A DNA stretch of 64,000 nt from Saprospiraceae bacterium (GCA_016717655.1 JADKFC010000003.1:248001-312000), one strand, 5' to 3'. Positions 41,000 through 50,502 are shown, numbered from the stretch's first letter. Made by a program: numbers and translations. The notes: generated from the letters alone by a model not told the origin.

Positions 41000-42889
41000 C
41001 TACAGCCTGAACTGGATATTGCCTTCCAGGTTGACAAAGGCGCCTACAGCGGCAGAAAATGCCTTTTTTAGCGTAGATCCCTGGCCATTATTTTGAAATT
41101 GCACATTTTTGAGAAAAAGTGTACCCTGATTGTAGATGGCTCCGCCGTTGGAAGCGGCATTGCCATTGATGAGTTTCATGTCCTGGAGGGTTAGACTTTT
41201 ACCGGCGGCCACATTAAAGATCCTTCCTGAATTGTTGCCGGAGATGATAAAATTATTGATGTCGTTGCCAAAAATTTTCATGTCACTCGCCACCGCTATT
41301 TCTCCACTTGTAAGGGTAATGGTTGAGCTGGCGGGTAGTGAAAAAACAATGGTGCCATTGTTACAAACATCATTGACTGCTTGTCGCAGCGTGCCGGTGC
41401 CGCTATCTCCTGTTCCGGAAACTGTTATGTTACCAGCCTGTGTCAGCGCAAAAAACCCACACATAAAGGTATTGGTGGTAGATCTTACATTCACAGCCGC
41501 TACTGCCGCAATTTCATCTGCAGAGGGTGTTCTCTTGACAGCCCCATTGTTGATAAAGCGATGCATAATTTTACTTTCATCAATGACGTGCGACAACAGA
41601 AGGGCATGGCCCATTTCATGCAGGACCACAGATTCAAAATCGTATTGATTAAAAGTTGGGTTGGCCGGTCCGAAATTCCAGCTGGCATTGGTGAGGGCAT
41701 CGTCAAATTCCATGTCAATTTCGGTGGTGTGCCAATACAGCACGCTGCTAATGGTACAGCCCTGAAAATAAGTATAAGTAACACCCAAAGGACCTGAAAG
41801 ACTGGAAAATTTTATCACATTCACATTGTCATCGGCAATGGCGTTGACCGAGGTAGTGACGGGGTTGATCTCAATGTTAAAGTTGTTGTTGCATCTCCAT
41901 GTTTTCATAGCCCTGGCCAGGGAAAGTCTGGCGTCGTTGTTATTATTAAAAGCGGTATTGAGTTGAAAACTGATTTTACCAACATTGGTAATGGTGCTAT
42001 GCCGGGTAATATAGGCAGCATTGTTATAAACAACATTGGTTTGCGCACTGATGATGTTGACATTGGTAGCTGAATTTTGGTTGGGACCGGCAGAAGTAGA
42101 AGTACTTACATAAACCGGACCGGTGCCGGCATCATCCGGTACCTGCACCTTGATCTGGGTTGGAGACCAACTTACCACCTGCCCTGGAAGCGCGAAGGCT
42201 AAAAAGTTGGGATTGCTGGCCCATAGAAAAAAAACGGTATCGGCCACCGAACCAAAGCCGCTGCCATTGATGGTAAGAACCGAAGTGGTTCCGGCCGTTA
42301 TGGAGGCCGGGCTGAAGCCAGTGATCGCTCTTGAATTATTGGTATTATAGGTGTTGACCACCGGTAAACTGTGTTTTCTCAGTGGTTTTGTTCCGGTGAT
42401 TTCCATAATGGCCCTGTCCAGTTTTTTTTCAACCAAGGGATAGGTTTCAAAAACACTGGAGGCCATGCCGTTGTAATAATTGTAGCTATACCATGAAAGA
42501 TGACCCCGACTTGCTATTAAAGCATGCGCTGGTAAATCTGTGCTCTTAGCCGCCGGTGCCAGCATAAATAAGCCATAGCTATCCATGGAAGGGTGGACAG
42601 ATGGCTCTACCTTAATTTTCTTCAGATCAACCGTACCACCTGCGCTGTAGAAAAATACCGTATCAGTTGCCGAGCCTTTAAAGAGGGAGTACACTTTTAT
42701 TCCATAGCGGGTATATATCATGGTATGGCTTTGGTTCCACATGCACTCAGCAGAAACAATTTTACCGTCCACAATCAGATCTGACTGCGCTGCAACCTCA
42801 TCCAAAGCTGTTTTGTTGTATAAACACTGGCCATTTAAAGAAATGACCACCAACAACATCCATAAAGAAGAGCAATACCTAATCCACAT
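41000..42889 (-). CDS. Matrixin-like zinc metalloprotease with IPT/TIG and beta-helix domains
   Basis: A 629-residue secreted protein. After a signal peptide (to about residue 21) comes an N-terminal domain to about 170. An IPT/TIG domain follows at about 193-280 (ITGFSPASITAGTTSVLTIN, GSGFGSVADTVFF). The metalloprotease domain at about 300-470 carries the zinc motif HEMGHALLLSH and a downstream Met (SKIMHRF), the metzincin arrangement. The C-terminal part resembles a right-handed beta-helix or polymorphic-membrane-protein repeat (TLRQAVNDVCNNG, NGGAIYNQGTLFLKNV). A recognisable T9SS sorting domain is absent; the protein stops soon after (NIQFRL), so it may be shortened. Substrate unknown. 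Confidence 0.83.
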   Translation of the reverse strand: MWIRYCSSLWMLLVVISLNGQCLYNKTALDEVAAQSDLIVDGKIVSAECMWNQSHTMIYTRYGIKVYSLFKGSATDTVFFYSAGGTVDLKKIKVEPSVHPSMDSYGLFMLAPAAKSTDLPAHALIASRGHLSWYSYNYYNGMASSVFETYPLVEKKLDRAIMEITGTKPLRKHSLPVVNTYNTNNSRAITGFSPASITAGTTSVLTINGSGFGSVADTVFFLWASNPNFLAFALPGQVVSWSPTQIKVQVPDDAGTGPVYVSTSTSAGPNQNSATNVNIISAQTNVVYNNAAYITRHSTITNVGKISFQLNTAFNNNNDARLSLARAMKTWRCNNNFNIEINPVTTSVNAIADDNVNVIKFSSLSGPLGVTYTYFQGCTISSVLYWHTTEIDMEFDDALTNASWNFGPANPTFNQYDFESVVLHEMGHALLLSHVIDESKIMHRFINNGAVKRTPSADEIAAVAAVNVRSTTNTFMCGFFALTQAGNITVSGTGDSGTGTLRQAVNDVCNNGTIVFSLPASSTITLTSGEIAVASDMKIFGNDINNFIISGNNSGRIFNVAAGKSLTLQDMKLINGNAASNGGAIYNQGTLFLKNVQFQNNGQGSTLKKAFSAAVGAFVNLEGNIQFRL

Positions 42890-43044
42890 ACAATCACTAT
42901 TTTTTATTTCACTCCTTTGACAAAGCCGGTGAATTTGGCTTTCATCAGAGCAATAAGGGGTAAAATTACGTTAATATTTAATATGTTATATATAAAATAA
43001 AACAATCATATAAATGTTTTTTGTAAAATCCTTATTTTTGCACC

Positions 43045-44523
43045 ATGAACAATCAACTCACAGTATACAATAGTTTGACAAGGGAGAAGGAAGCCTTCAC
43101 CCCATTACATGAAGGTTTTGTAGGTATGTACGTTTGCGGACCCACTGTTTATAATGACGTGCATCTCGGCAATTGTCGCACTTTTGTGAGTTTTGACATC
43201 ATCCATCGCTACCTCAAACACCTGGGTTTCAAGGTGAGGTATGTGCGCAACATTACCGATGTAGGCCACTTGCTGGACGATGGCGAAGACCGGATGTTGA
43301 AGGGAGCCAAGGCCGACCAGTTGGAGCCCATGGAGGTAGCCCAAAAATATACACTGGGCTTTCACCATATAATGGGAATCTTTAATACGCTATCACCTAG
43401 CATCGAGCCTAGGGCCACCGGCCACATTCCCGAACAAATAGAAATGGTGGAACAAATCCTGGCCAATGGCTTTGGATATGAGGCCAATGGCTCTGTTTAC
43501 TTTGACACCCTTGCCTTTGCAGAAAAAACCGGCGAATACGGCAAACTATCGGGCAGGATCATTGATGAGTTGATGGCCGAGTCGAGAACCCTGAAAAACC
43601 AGGATGAAAAGCGCCACCCATCAGATTTTGCCATTTGGATGAAAGCATCACCCGAACACATCATGAAGTGGAATTCTCCCTGGTCTGTGGGCTTTCCTGG
43701 CTGGCACCTCGAGTGTTCTGCCATGAGTACCAAGTACCTGGGTCAGCAATTTGACATCCACGGCGGAGGCAATGATCTGAAATTTCCACACCACGAAAAT
43801 GAAATAGCCCAAAACGTGGGATCCTGTGGTTGCCAGCCAGCCCGTTATTGGCTGCATACCAATATGCTTTTGCTCAACGGCAAAAAAATGTCGAAAAGTG
43901 ATGGCAATACCATTTCTCCGGCAGAGTTATTTACCGGCGACAGCAGCCATATTACCAAGGCCTATTCTCCAATGGCGGTGAAATTTTTTATGCTGCAATG
44001 CCATTACAGGTCGACCCTCGATCTTACTGATGATGCCTTACAGGCAGCCGAAAAAGGTTACCGCAGGCTAATGGATGCGCTTAAGAAACTGAAAAAATTG
44101 GAGTCAACCTCTGCCTCAGGGAGCCTTGACAATGAAATCAACACCCTGCTGGACGGAGTTTATGCCGATATGAGTGACGATTTTTCGACACCCAAGGCCC
44201 TGGGTACCATTTTTGAATTGGTAACCAAGATCAACATCTTATCCGAGTCAGGTACAGAAGGCCAACTCTCTGCTGAAGTGTTAGCCCGCCTGAAACAGGT
44301 CATCAACACCATCATTACCGATGTTTTTGGATTGCTTGATGAAACCGAGGGCGATAGTCAGGGAACAGCGGTCAATGGCTTGATGGAATTGATCCTGGAC
44401 CTAAGACAGGCAGCCAGGGTCAACAAAGATTGGCCCACTTCTGATAAAATCCGCGACGGCCTGGCCGCTATCAAGATCCAGGTCAAGGACGGAAAAGAAG
44501 GCAGTTCCTGGAGTTTTCAGTAA
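43045..44523 (+). CDS. cysS: Cysteinyl-tRNA synthetase
   Basis: Class I synthetase that charges tRNA-Cys. All landmarks are present: MYVCGPTVYNDVHLGN with the zinc Cys and the HIGH-type motif HLGN, GWHLECSAMS, DIHGGGNDLKFPHHENEIAQ in part, and the KMSKSDGNT loop near residue 280. The DALR-type anticodon-binding end follows. Its 492 residues are a normal length. A -7-like TATTTTTG at 43033-43040 is only 4 bp before the start codon, so the transcript would be nearly leaderless if that element is used. Confidence 0.97.
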   Translation: MNNQLTVYNSLTREKEAFTPLHEGFVGMYVCGPTVYNDVHLGNCRTFVSFDIIHRYLKHLGFKVRYVRNITDVGHLLDDGEDRMLKGAKADQLEPMEVAQKYTLGFHHIMGIFNTLSPSIEPRATGHIPEQIEMVEQILANGFGYEANGSVYFDTLAFAEKTGEYGKLSGRIIDELMAESRTLKNQDEKRHPSDFAIWMKASPEHIMKWNSPWSVGFPGWHLECSAMSTKYLGQQFDIHGGGNDLKFPHHENEIAQNVGSCGCQPARYWLHTNMLLLNGKKMSKSDGNTISPAELFTGDSSHITKAYSPMAVKFFMLQCHYRSTLDLTDDALQAAEKGYRRLMDALKKLKKLESTSASGSLDNEINTLLDGVYADMSDDFSTPKALGTIFELVTKINILSESGTEGQLSAEVLARLKQVINTIITDVFGLLDETEGDSQGTAVNGLMELILDLRQAARVNKDWPTSDKIRDGLAAIKIQVKDGKEGSSWSFQ

Positions 44524-44626
44524 AACAATCGGCCGGCCCGGCTACTATCCGTATTTACCCTGCTTGACAAGAGGGCGAATACAGTGTACCTTTGCATTTT
44601 ATTTTAATTACGTATAGAATATACCC

Positions 44627-45679
44627 ATGAAAAAATTGTTCCCCTGTTTTTTGCTTTTGCTTGCTGCTTTTGGAATTGGTGCCCAAACGGTGACCGATGT
44701 CCAAACCACCCTGATCACCAAACGAACAGCAGACTGGTGTCCTTACTGCGGAAGCTACGGCTGGCAGTTTACCACCCAACTAAAACCTATGTTGGTAGAC
44801 AAGGATGCCATTATGTGGAATGTACACCATTCAGGTGGTCTGGCAACCAACACATCCAAGGCAGTAGCTGCCAATATTGGTGGGTCGGGTCAACCCTTGA
44901 TCTACCTCAACACCGAGCCGGATGACATCGGATTGACCGCCGGAAATGTTACCGCAAAGGTCAATGAAGTAGCCCAGCTGGTAGACGACCTTGCCCTCTT
45001 TGGTGCCATCATAGGCATGGGAGGTGAGGCCAAAGTCAATCCTGCCAACACCCTTACAGCCAAAGCTAAAATTGAATTTTATGACTCTGCCGAAAGTGGA
45101 GAATTTTATGTGGGTATGTACACCGTAAAAAAGAACCTGGTTGCCTTTCAGCAATCTGTAGGTCAGAATGCGGTCCACCACGCAGTGTTGGATCAAAGCC
45201 TTACCACAGGTTTTTTTGGCAACAAAGTAGCTACAGCACCTATCACCCAGGGGGCTATATTTGAAACCACTGCCACCCTGGAAAACCTGGTTTTACACAA
45301 TGGTAAACTGGAAGACACCAAAGTGGTCATGGTCATCTGGAACAAAGTAGCGGGCGGCAAATACATCTTTATCAATGCAAGAGAAGTAAACCTCGAATTG
45401 GATCAAACTTCTGCCGTGGGCGACATCGAACAAAAAGTGATGAACTTTGCAGCCACAGCAGGCAATGGTTTTATCGACATCACCCTTGATTGTGAACCAA
45501 GCCTGGATCTTGAATTTACCATTCTTGATATCAATGGAAGATCACAGGGCACCCAGGTAAAAACCTTAGATGCCAGAAGATTCAGATTAGACAATGTACA
45601 GCTGCCTTCTGGTAGTTATTTTGTACAACTCAAAACAGGAAAACAGGTCATCAGTCGACAGGTATTTTATACCCATTGA
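44627..45679 (+). CDS. Omp28-like thioredoxin-fold protein with T9SS type A sorting domain
   Basis: A 350-residue exported protein. The signal peptide covers residues about 1-19. The next segment has a thioredoxin-like CPYC motif (TADWCPYCGSYGWQF), as in the Omp28-related family, followed by an all-beta domain. The last 75 residues (LEFTILDINGRSQGTQV, LPSGSYFVQLKTGKQ, VISRQVFYTH) are a T9SS type A sorting domain. The CxxC pair suggests thiol redox activity at the cell surface, which is not demonstrated for the family. It overlaps the following OmpA-family gene by 4 bp (TTGA). Confidence 0.84.
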   Translation: MKKLFPCFLLLLAAFGIGAQTVTDVQTTLITKRTADWCPYCGSYGWQFTTQLKPMLVDKDAIMWNVHHSGGLATNTSKAVAANIGGSGQPLIYLNTEPDDIGLTAGNVTAKVNEVAQLVDDLALFGAIIGMGGEAKVNPANTLTAKAKIEFYDSAESGEFYVGMYTVKKNLVAFQQSVGQNAVHHAVLDQSLTTGFFGNKVATAPITQGAIFETTATLENLVLHNGKLEDTKVVMVIWNKVAGGKYIFINAREVNLELDQTSAVGDIEQKVMNFAATAGNGFIDITLDCEPSLDLEFTILDINGRSQGTQVKTLDARRFRLDNVQLPSGSYFVQLKTGKQVISRQVFYTH

Positions 45680-46833
45680 AAGGAATTATCAATAAGCGGG
45701 TGGGTCTGATAATGGTCATTTTGTGGCCCACCTTACTGGTTGGCCAGGCGAGCAGAGATACCTTTTTTCCTGTGCATACAGTGACCGTTTTATTTGATCA
45801 CGACGCCTCGGATTTTCCTGATAGTTCGGTCTTGCAGCTGCAACACGTTTTGGATTCTATGGCCCGGTTTAAACACAAAAGGTTTGAGCTTTATGCCCAT
45901 ACCAGTATGAGTGGTAGCAGGGAATACAATCAGCGACTTTCTGAAAAAAGATTCGAGCGCATTAAAAATTATTTGATTGCCAAAGGAATTGATCCATCTG
46001 CAGTCGTAGGCAGGGCCTTAGGAAAGACAAGGCCATTGGACATTAAAGATGCGGATTTAGCCGAAACCCTTAACAGAAGAGTGGAAGTGAAAATCTACAA
46101 ACGATTTGCACTCACTTCCCTGCAGGGTAAGATAAAATTGGATGGGGGCGAGTTGGATCAACCTGTTTGGATCAAGGGTGATAATAAATATTTTGCAGAC
46201 TCCGTGTTGTCTAAAAAAGATGGCAGTTTTACCATGATGGTACCCGATCTGCTGCCCATAACCCTGACTACTTTTGTTAGAGGATATGCTGTTGACCTTA
46301 CCACCATCATGGTCAATGCCCAGAAAGAAAGACCCATGGCAAGCTTACAAATGCTGCCGTTGAAAAAGGGTTCTTCCATTTCATTTCATTCTGTCCAGTT
46401 TCACGGTAATAAAAATGTGTTTTTACCCAAGTCTATGGAAGGCTTGGAAAACATGGGCATTCAATTGATTCGTAATCCCGATTACTGTTATGAAATCCAG
46501 GGTCATGTCAATGCACCGGGCGTTCCTGCCAGTCAGGTCATGACCTACATGGACCTATCTAAGTCGCGCGCCGGAAGGGTTTACCAATGGTTGATCGACA
46601 AAGGCATGAAAGCCGATCGCATGATTCCCGTGGGCTATGGTCACCTTCAAATGCTTTTTCCCAATTCAAGAGATGAGGCTTCGCAGGAAAAAAACCGGCG
46701 GGTAGAAGTATACGTTCTAGATTGTGCAGAGGTAGCCAAGATGCGAAAAAACTTTTCAGAAGAAGAATTTATCCGCCTCGCCAACCTACCCCTTTACAAT
46801 GACCTCAACGTTCCTTCTGAGATCAGACAGTAG
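45676..46833 (+). CDS. Protein with two OmpA-like peptidoglycan-binding domains
   Basis: A 385-residue exported protein that starts at a TTG overlapping the previous stop codon. The signal peptide ends near LLVGQ (residue 25). The first OmpA-like domain covers about 35-140 (VTVLFDHDASDFPDSS, LSEKRFERIKNYLIAKGI, LNRRVEVKI). A beta-rich linker follows. A second, more divergent OmpA-like domain covers about 235-360 (LSKSRAGRVYQWLIDKGM, EKNRRVEVYVLDC). The two NRRVEV ends are the clearest match to the family. It probably tethers the envelope to peptidoglycan. Two such domains in one chain are unusual. Confidence 0.83.
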   Translation: MKGIINKRVGLIMVILWPTLLVGQASRDTFFPVHTVTVLFDHDASDFPDSSVLQLQHVLDSMARFKHKRFELYAHTSMSGSREYNQRLSEKRFERIKNYLIAKGIDPSAVVGRALGKTRPLDIKDADLAETLNRRVEVKIYKRFALTSLQGKIKLDGGELDQPVWIKGDNKYFADSVLSKKDGSFTMMVPDLLPITLTTFVRGYAVDLTTIMVNAQKERPMASLQMLPLKKGSSISFHSVQFHGNKNVFLPKSMEGLENMGIQLIRNPDYCYEIQGHVNAPGVPASQVMTYMDLSKSRAGRVYQWLIDKGMKADRMIPVGYGHLQMLFPNSRDEASQEKNRRVEVYVLDCAEVAKMRKNFSEEEFIRLANLPLYNDLNVPSEIRQ

Positions 46834-46838
46834 CCGTT

Positions 46839-48518
46839 TTACCAACTACCACCACCACCTCCTCCGAAGCCGCCCCCGGAACTACCGCCACTAAATCCAC
46901 CACCTCCACCACCGGAGGAAGCAGGCATAGAGGTAAAGGCAGAGCTGATTTCTTTGGGACTAAAGTCCTGGCTGAAATCTTCCATGGTATGATGGCCGTG
47001 GCCGTAGTATCCGCCATAATAACCATACCACATCGGTGCCATGGTCATGTAAGGTTTGATGCGTTGGGTAAAACTTTTATCCAGGTTAAAAGCTACCGCA
47101 TAGGGATATACTTTTTCAAAATACTGAGGATCGTTTTTAATCAATTCCGGATATTGACTAGCATCTCCGTTTTGAAGAAAGCGGTGAAAGGCCCTGAGAT
47201 CCTCCTTCACCCTCCTGCCTTTTTCAGAAGTACTGGAACCAATAGAACCCAGCACAATGATGGTCAAAAGCATGCCTATGACAATGATGGCAGAAAGCCA
47301 AAACTGGAAGTAAAAAAAGACCACGATCAGGGGCAGCAGCAATAAAAACAGCACCCATAATCTCCACGATTTGAACCAATATCGGTATTGGTCATCATAT
47401 AGTTGCAGGTCGATGATTTCCTGTTTGATTTGTGATTTCACCTTTTGGTGGGTATCGTAAAATTCATTTTTCAGATCCGACAACCTCACGCTGGTTCTAA
47501 AGCTAAAGAGGTCGTTGAACAGCGTATACTCATAAGGAGGTCTGCCTGTGGAAAGATCATTGATTTTGGTAAAATACATTTCATCGGCCGCCTTGTCTTT
47601 TTCCATTTTGATGTGTCCCTGTGCAGCCCAATAAGGCAACAAAGAAATGACATCGCGGTCGTGAACGATGTGGTCATAAAAAGCACCCGTCTCTGCAGGA
47701 GTGAGATCGAGGGGTGGATAGGGCTTAGGTTCGATGTCGTTGTTTTCGTCACTGCCCCGCATTCTTTTCCAGAAGCCGAGTAGGGCAGCCAGCAAACCCA
47801 GTGGCAGGGCCGCCATAGGCCATTGGTCGCCAAAATCTTTGGGAGGGGGCGGTGGGGTGTCTACCTCGAGGGTAGCGTTGGCCGGTACATAGTCTTTGGG
47901 AAGCTGGATGGCAATGGTGAGTCCCTGGCCGGGATAAAGTGGAGCTGTAGTCTCTCCTTTGATGGTTCTGCCTTCCTGGCGGATGGTGGCATCTTTTCCA
48001 TTCTCACCACTGGCCCCGGTGAAGACCCTAAGGTTGTTGTAACGGATGACCAGGCTATCGGGCAAGGTGACAGCAAAGCTCGCCTTATCAATGGTAGCCT
48101 GCCAGTCGTTGCCGGTAATATTCCAGTAAAATTCACAGAATTCTGGGTTTGACAAAAAGGGTCCCTCTACGGTATATCGGATGGTATATTTCTGATTGCC
48201 GGTGAGGTAGATGTCGGGATCACCAATGCGAATCGACTTCATCCCATTCTTTTTTGAAACTTTGAAAGGATGGCCTACCACCGCAATGTTGGAAATGTCG
48301 GTTGTATACTTTTTACCAGCATTTTTAAACTTATAAGGAATGTCTCTATAGATACCCCTTTTCTGTTCCGTGAAAAAAACATCGATGTTTTCGGTGACCT
48401 CAATCTTGCCTTCTCTGGAGAGTTGGATGTCGGCGTGAAACGAGCTTATTTTAAAGCCCTGGGCCGAAGCATACAACAGAGACAGGCAGGAGATCAAAAG
48501 AGTGAGTAAATGTTTCAT
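46839..48518 (-). CDS. DUF2207-domain membrane protein
   Basis: A membrane protein of 559 residues from the Met at 48518, which starts the signal peptide (MKHLLTLLISCLSLLYASAQ); the frame is open 9 codons further. The extracytoplasmic DUF2207 domain spans about 20-230 (IQLSREGKIEVTENIDVFF, YPGQGLTIAIQLPKDYV). Membrane segments follow at about 240-260 and, as a pair, at about 385-430 (LWVLFLLLLPLIVVFFYF). The C-terminus is a Gly/Ser-rich tail (GGFSGGSSGGGFGG, ending GGSW), typical of the family. Function is unknown. It ends 5 bp from the convergent OmpA-type gene. Confidence 0.88.
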   Translation of the reverse strand: MKHLLTLLISCLSLLYASAQGFKISSFHADIQLSREGKIEVTENIDVFFTEQKRGIYRDIPYKFKNAGKKYTTDISNIAVVGHPFKVSKKNGMKSIRIGDPDIYLTGNQKYTIRYTVEGPFLSNPEFCEFYWNITGNDWQATIDKASFAVTLPDSLVIRYNNLRVFTGASGENGKDATIRQEGRTIKGETTAPLYPGQGLTIAIQLPKDYVPANATLEVDTPPPPPKDFGDQWPMAALPLGLLAALLGFWKRMRGSDENNDIEPKPYPPLDLTPAETGAFYDHIVHDRDVISLLPYWAAQGHIKMEKDKAADEMYFTKINDLSTGRPPYEYTLFNDLFSFRTSVRLSDLKNEFYDTHQKVKSQIKQEIIDLQLYDDQYRYWFKSWRLWVLFLLLLPLIVVFFYFQFWLSAIIVIGMLLTIIVLGSIGSSTSEKGRRVKEDLRAFHRFLQNGDASQYPELIKNDPQYFEKVYPYAVAFNLDKSFTQRIKPYMTMAPMWYGYYGGYYGHGHHTMEDFSQDFSPKEISSAFTSMPASSGGGGGGFSGGSSGGGFGGGGGGSW

Positions 48519-48745
48519 GTAAGCTTGATTTTTCAACTTGTCCAACGGTTACTTTAGCGGTTTGGTTCAGCAAATGAAAGATTAACGACCAATGGAAGTC
48601 GGGAGACAATCAATGATCATAAAAATCCGATAAAAAGAAAGAGGACAACAAATGGGCTGTTTTTGAATTTTATTTTGTTAAATTAAAAATTAAGAGATAA
48701 AATTTCTTTCAACATAAATTCTGTTTACTTTTACAGAATTATTGT

Positions 48746-49684
48746 TTGTCGTTGAGAAAAAAACTGAAAAAACTGGCGCAAGTCAGGCATCGTCCCAATT
48801 TTATGGCCTATGCCTGTTTGGTTGCGGTGTGTATACTTTGGGGTACCACCTGGGTGGCCAGTGCATGGACGGTTAGACAGGGTGTCTCGGCCTTGCAGGT
48901 GGCGGCCATAAGACAGATCATTGCGGGGGTGGTTTTGTGTAGCTCGCTGTGGTTTGTACTCAAAGACAAGTTGGTCCTTCCCTCCTGGCGCGATACCGTT
49001 TTACTGGCCTTTCTCAACTTTGTATGCAGCAATGCCCTGAGTACCTGGGGCGTCAAATTTATTCCGGGTGGACTGGGGTCCATTGTAGGAGCAGCTTATC
49101 CGTTGTGGCTGGTAGTATTGTACACCTGGTTTTTTGATAAAAAGATTTCCATGGCCATCTGGTTGGGCATGTTGATGTCGTTTTTTGGTCTGGTCCTGGT
49201 ATTTTTCCCATCCCTTCAAGGGGCAGATGTAAAGGGTAATTTTGTCTTTGGATTTTTACTATCCGTGTTTAGTTCCATCACCTGGGCCCTCGGCACCATC
49301 TATACCAAACGGCAGGCCGACCGGCAGGTAAATCCCTATTTCAGCATAGGCTTACAGATGTTGCTGAGTGGCAGTGTGCTCTGCGTGGTATTGTGGATGG
49401 GCGGACAATTTACCCCATTGGCAGAGATTCCGGCTGGCGTATGGGGTGGCATAGGCTACCTCACCCTGTTTGGCAGTTTGATCGCTTTTAGTTGCTTTTT
49501 ATACGCCCTCAAAAACCTACCTGCCGAGCAGGTTAGTATCTACGCATACATCAACCCCATTGTGGCCTTGTTTATCAGTCACTTTACCATGGGTGAGGCC
49601 ATTACCCCGCTATTGTTACTTGGTACAGCCATTGTCATTGGTGGTGTGTACAGCATCAACCGCGCCTTTAAGATAGAGGTGTAA
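48746..49684 (+). CDS. EamA-family (DMT superfamily) transporter
   Basis: A 312-residue inner-membrane transporter with ten predicted hydrophobic helices in two EamA halves (about 20-150 and 165-305). Recognisable points are the N-terminal CILWGTTWVASAWTVRQG, the conserved AAIRQIIAG and, in the second half, YLTLFGSLIAFSCFLYALKN with the family's PAEQVSIYAYINPIVAL. The start is a TTG at 48746 with a basic N-terminus. Members export amino acids, nucleotides or drugs; the substrate cannot be read here. It is convergent with the peroxiredoxin gene, 1 bp apart. Confidence 0.9.
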   Translation: MSLRKKLKKLAQVRHRPNFMAYACLVAVCILWGTTWVASAWTVRQGVSALQVAAIRQIIAGVVLCSSLWFVLKDKLVLPSWRDTVLLAFLNFVCSNALSTWGVKFIPGGLGSIVGAAYPLWLVVLYTWFFDKKISMAIWLGMLMSFFGLVLVFFPSLQGADVKGNFVFGFLLSVFSSITWALGTIYTKRQADRQVNPYFSIGLQMLLSGSVLCVVLWMGGQFTPLAEIPAGVWGGIGYLTLFGSLIAFSCFLYALKNLPAEQVSIYAYINPIVALFISHFTMGEAITPLLLLGTAIVIGGVYSINRAFKIEV

Positions 49685-49685
49685 A

Positions 49686-50135
49686 TTAAAGAGCAGCCAG
49701 CGCCTGCAAGATGAGTTCGCCCTGCTCCGCTGCGGTGACATCTGAAATCACTTTAAGAACATGGCCTTTTTCATCGATGAGGTAGGCCTTTCGATAAACG
49801 CCCGTTACCTCCTTGCCCATAAATATTTTGGGTCCATAAGCCTCAAAGTCGTACATCATCTTTTTTTCCGGATCCGCCAGCAGGTCTATTTTCAGTCCAT
49901 ATTTATCCACAAATTTTTTGTGTTTGGCCGGCTTATCCGGGCTCACCCCAAATACAGCAAATCCTTTGGCCTTTGCCTTATCCGCCACCTCATTGGCGGT
50001 GAATACCTGTTTGTTGCAAGTGGGGGTATCATCTTGTCCGTAAAAAAAGAGGATGTATTTCTGGCCCAGCAGGCTGGTATTGCTGATTTCGGTGCCGTTT
50101 TGGTTGGGGGCGGAGAAGGGGGGGATGTGCTTCAT
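49686..50135 (-). CDS. bcp: Peroxiredoxin, thiol peroxidase of the Bcp type
   Basis: A 149-residue cytoplasmic peroxiredoxin that reduces peroxides with thioredoxin. The active-site region reads FFYGQDDTPTCNKQVF, with the peroxidatic Cys at residue 40. The usual second Cys five residues later is missing, so it is probably a one-Cys or distant-Cys variant. Further family segments are GVSPDKPAKHKKFVDKYGL, LLADPEKKMMYDFEAYG and GVYRKAYLIDEKG. It borders the accessory island; repeats begin 15 bp upstream of its start codon. Confidence 0.92.
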   Translation of the reverse strand: MKHIPPFSAPNQNGTEISNTSLLGQKYILFFYGQDDTPTCNKQVFTANEVADKAKAKGFAVFGVSPDKPAKHKKFVDKYGLKIDLLADPEKKMMYDFEAYGPKIFMGKEVTGVYRKAYLIDEKGHVLKVISDVTAAEQGELILQALAAL

Positions 50136-50150
50136 AATGGTATAATGTTA

Positions 50151-50209
50151 CAAATGTTCAAAATGTTGCGCCGCATGTTCGCCAAATGTTCAAAATGTTG
50201 CGCCGCATG
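50151..50209. repeat. 27-bp direct repeat, two copies
   Basis: Two identical 27-bp copies at 50151-50177 and 50183-50209 (beginning CAAATGTTCAAAATGTTGCG and ending CCGCATG) separated by 5 bp, giving a 32-bp period. They lie directly upstream of the peroxiredoxin start codon and could affect its expression, or be an expanding minisatellite. Confidence 0.8.
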
Positions 50210-50231
50210 CCTTGCTGCAAAAAAATCGTTG

Positions 50232-50251
50232 GGACGCATGGCCATGCGTCC
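50232..50251. repeat. 20-bp palindrome of the GACGCAT family
   Basis: A perfect palindrome GGACGCATGGCCATGCGTCC. Its GACGCAT...ATGCGTC core recurs in the two 150-bp repeat copies at 50428-50449 and 52230-52251, so it belongs to one local repeat family. Confidence 0.85.
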
Positions 50252-50317
50252 GTCCGTACTATAATATATAAAATGGATGAATTGTTGCGGCGTAGGGCTG
50301 TGAGGCGAGAAAATATC

Positions 50318-50467
50318 GTTGGGACGAATTGCAATTCGTCCCAACTACTATTAACCAAAAATCATTCGGTAGGGGTGAGGTTTGGGGATTAAATTCTAAT
50401 AGAATATTATATTCAAAAATCGGGATTGAGACGCATGATTATGCGTCTCTGCGACCGTTCCAAAAAA
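50318..50467. repeat. 150-bp repeat, copy A (upstream of the toxin gene)
   Basis: Almost identical to 52120-52269, 1,802 bp away in the same orientation. It contains two palindromes. The first is 28 bp (50318-50345, half-site GTTGGGACGAATTG) and perfect. The second has 9-bp arms (50428-50449, GAGACGCAT / ATGCGTCTC). Weaker similarity continues through the toxin promoter into the leader of the gene at 50515. Confidence 0.92.
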
Positions 50468-50502
50468 GATCCACCGTTTCTGATTGTTGGGATTAATTTC
50501 TT

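Noticed and set aside
47445..47783. 112-codon plus-strand frame
   Set aside because: Antisense to the DUF2207 gene, whose signal peptide, membrane segments and Gly-rich tail are clear.
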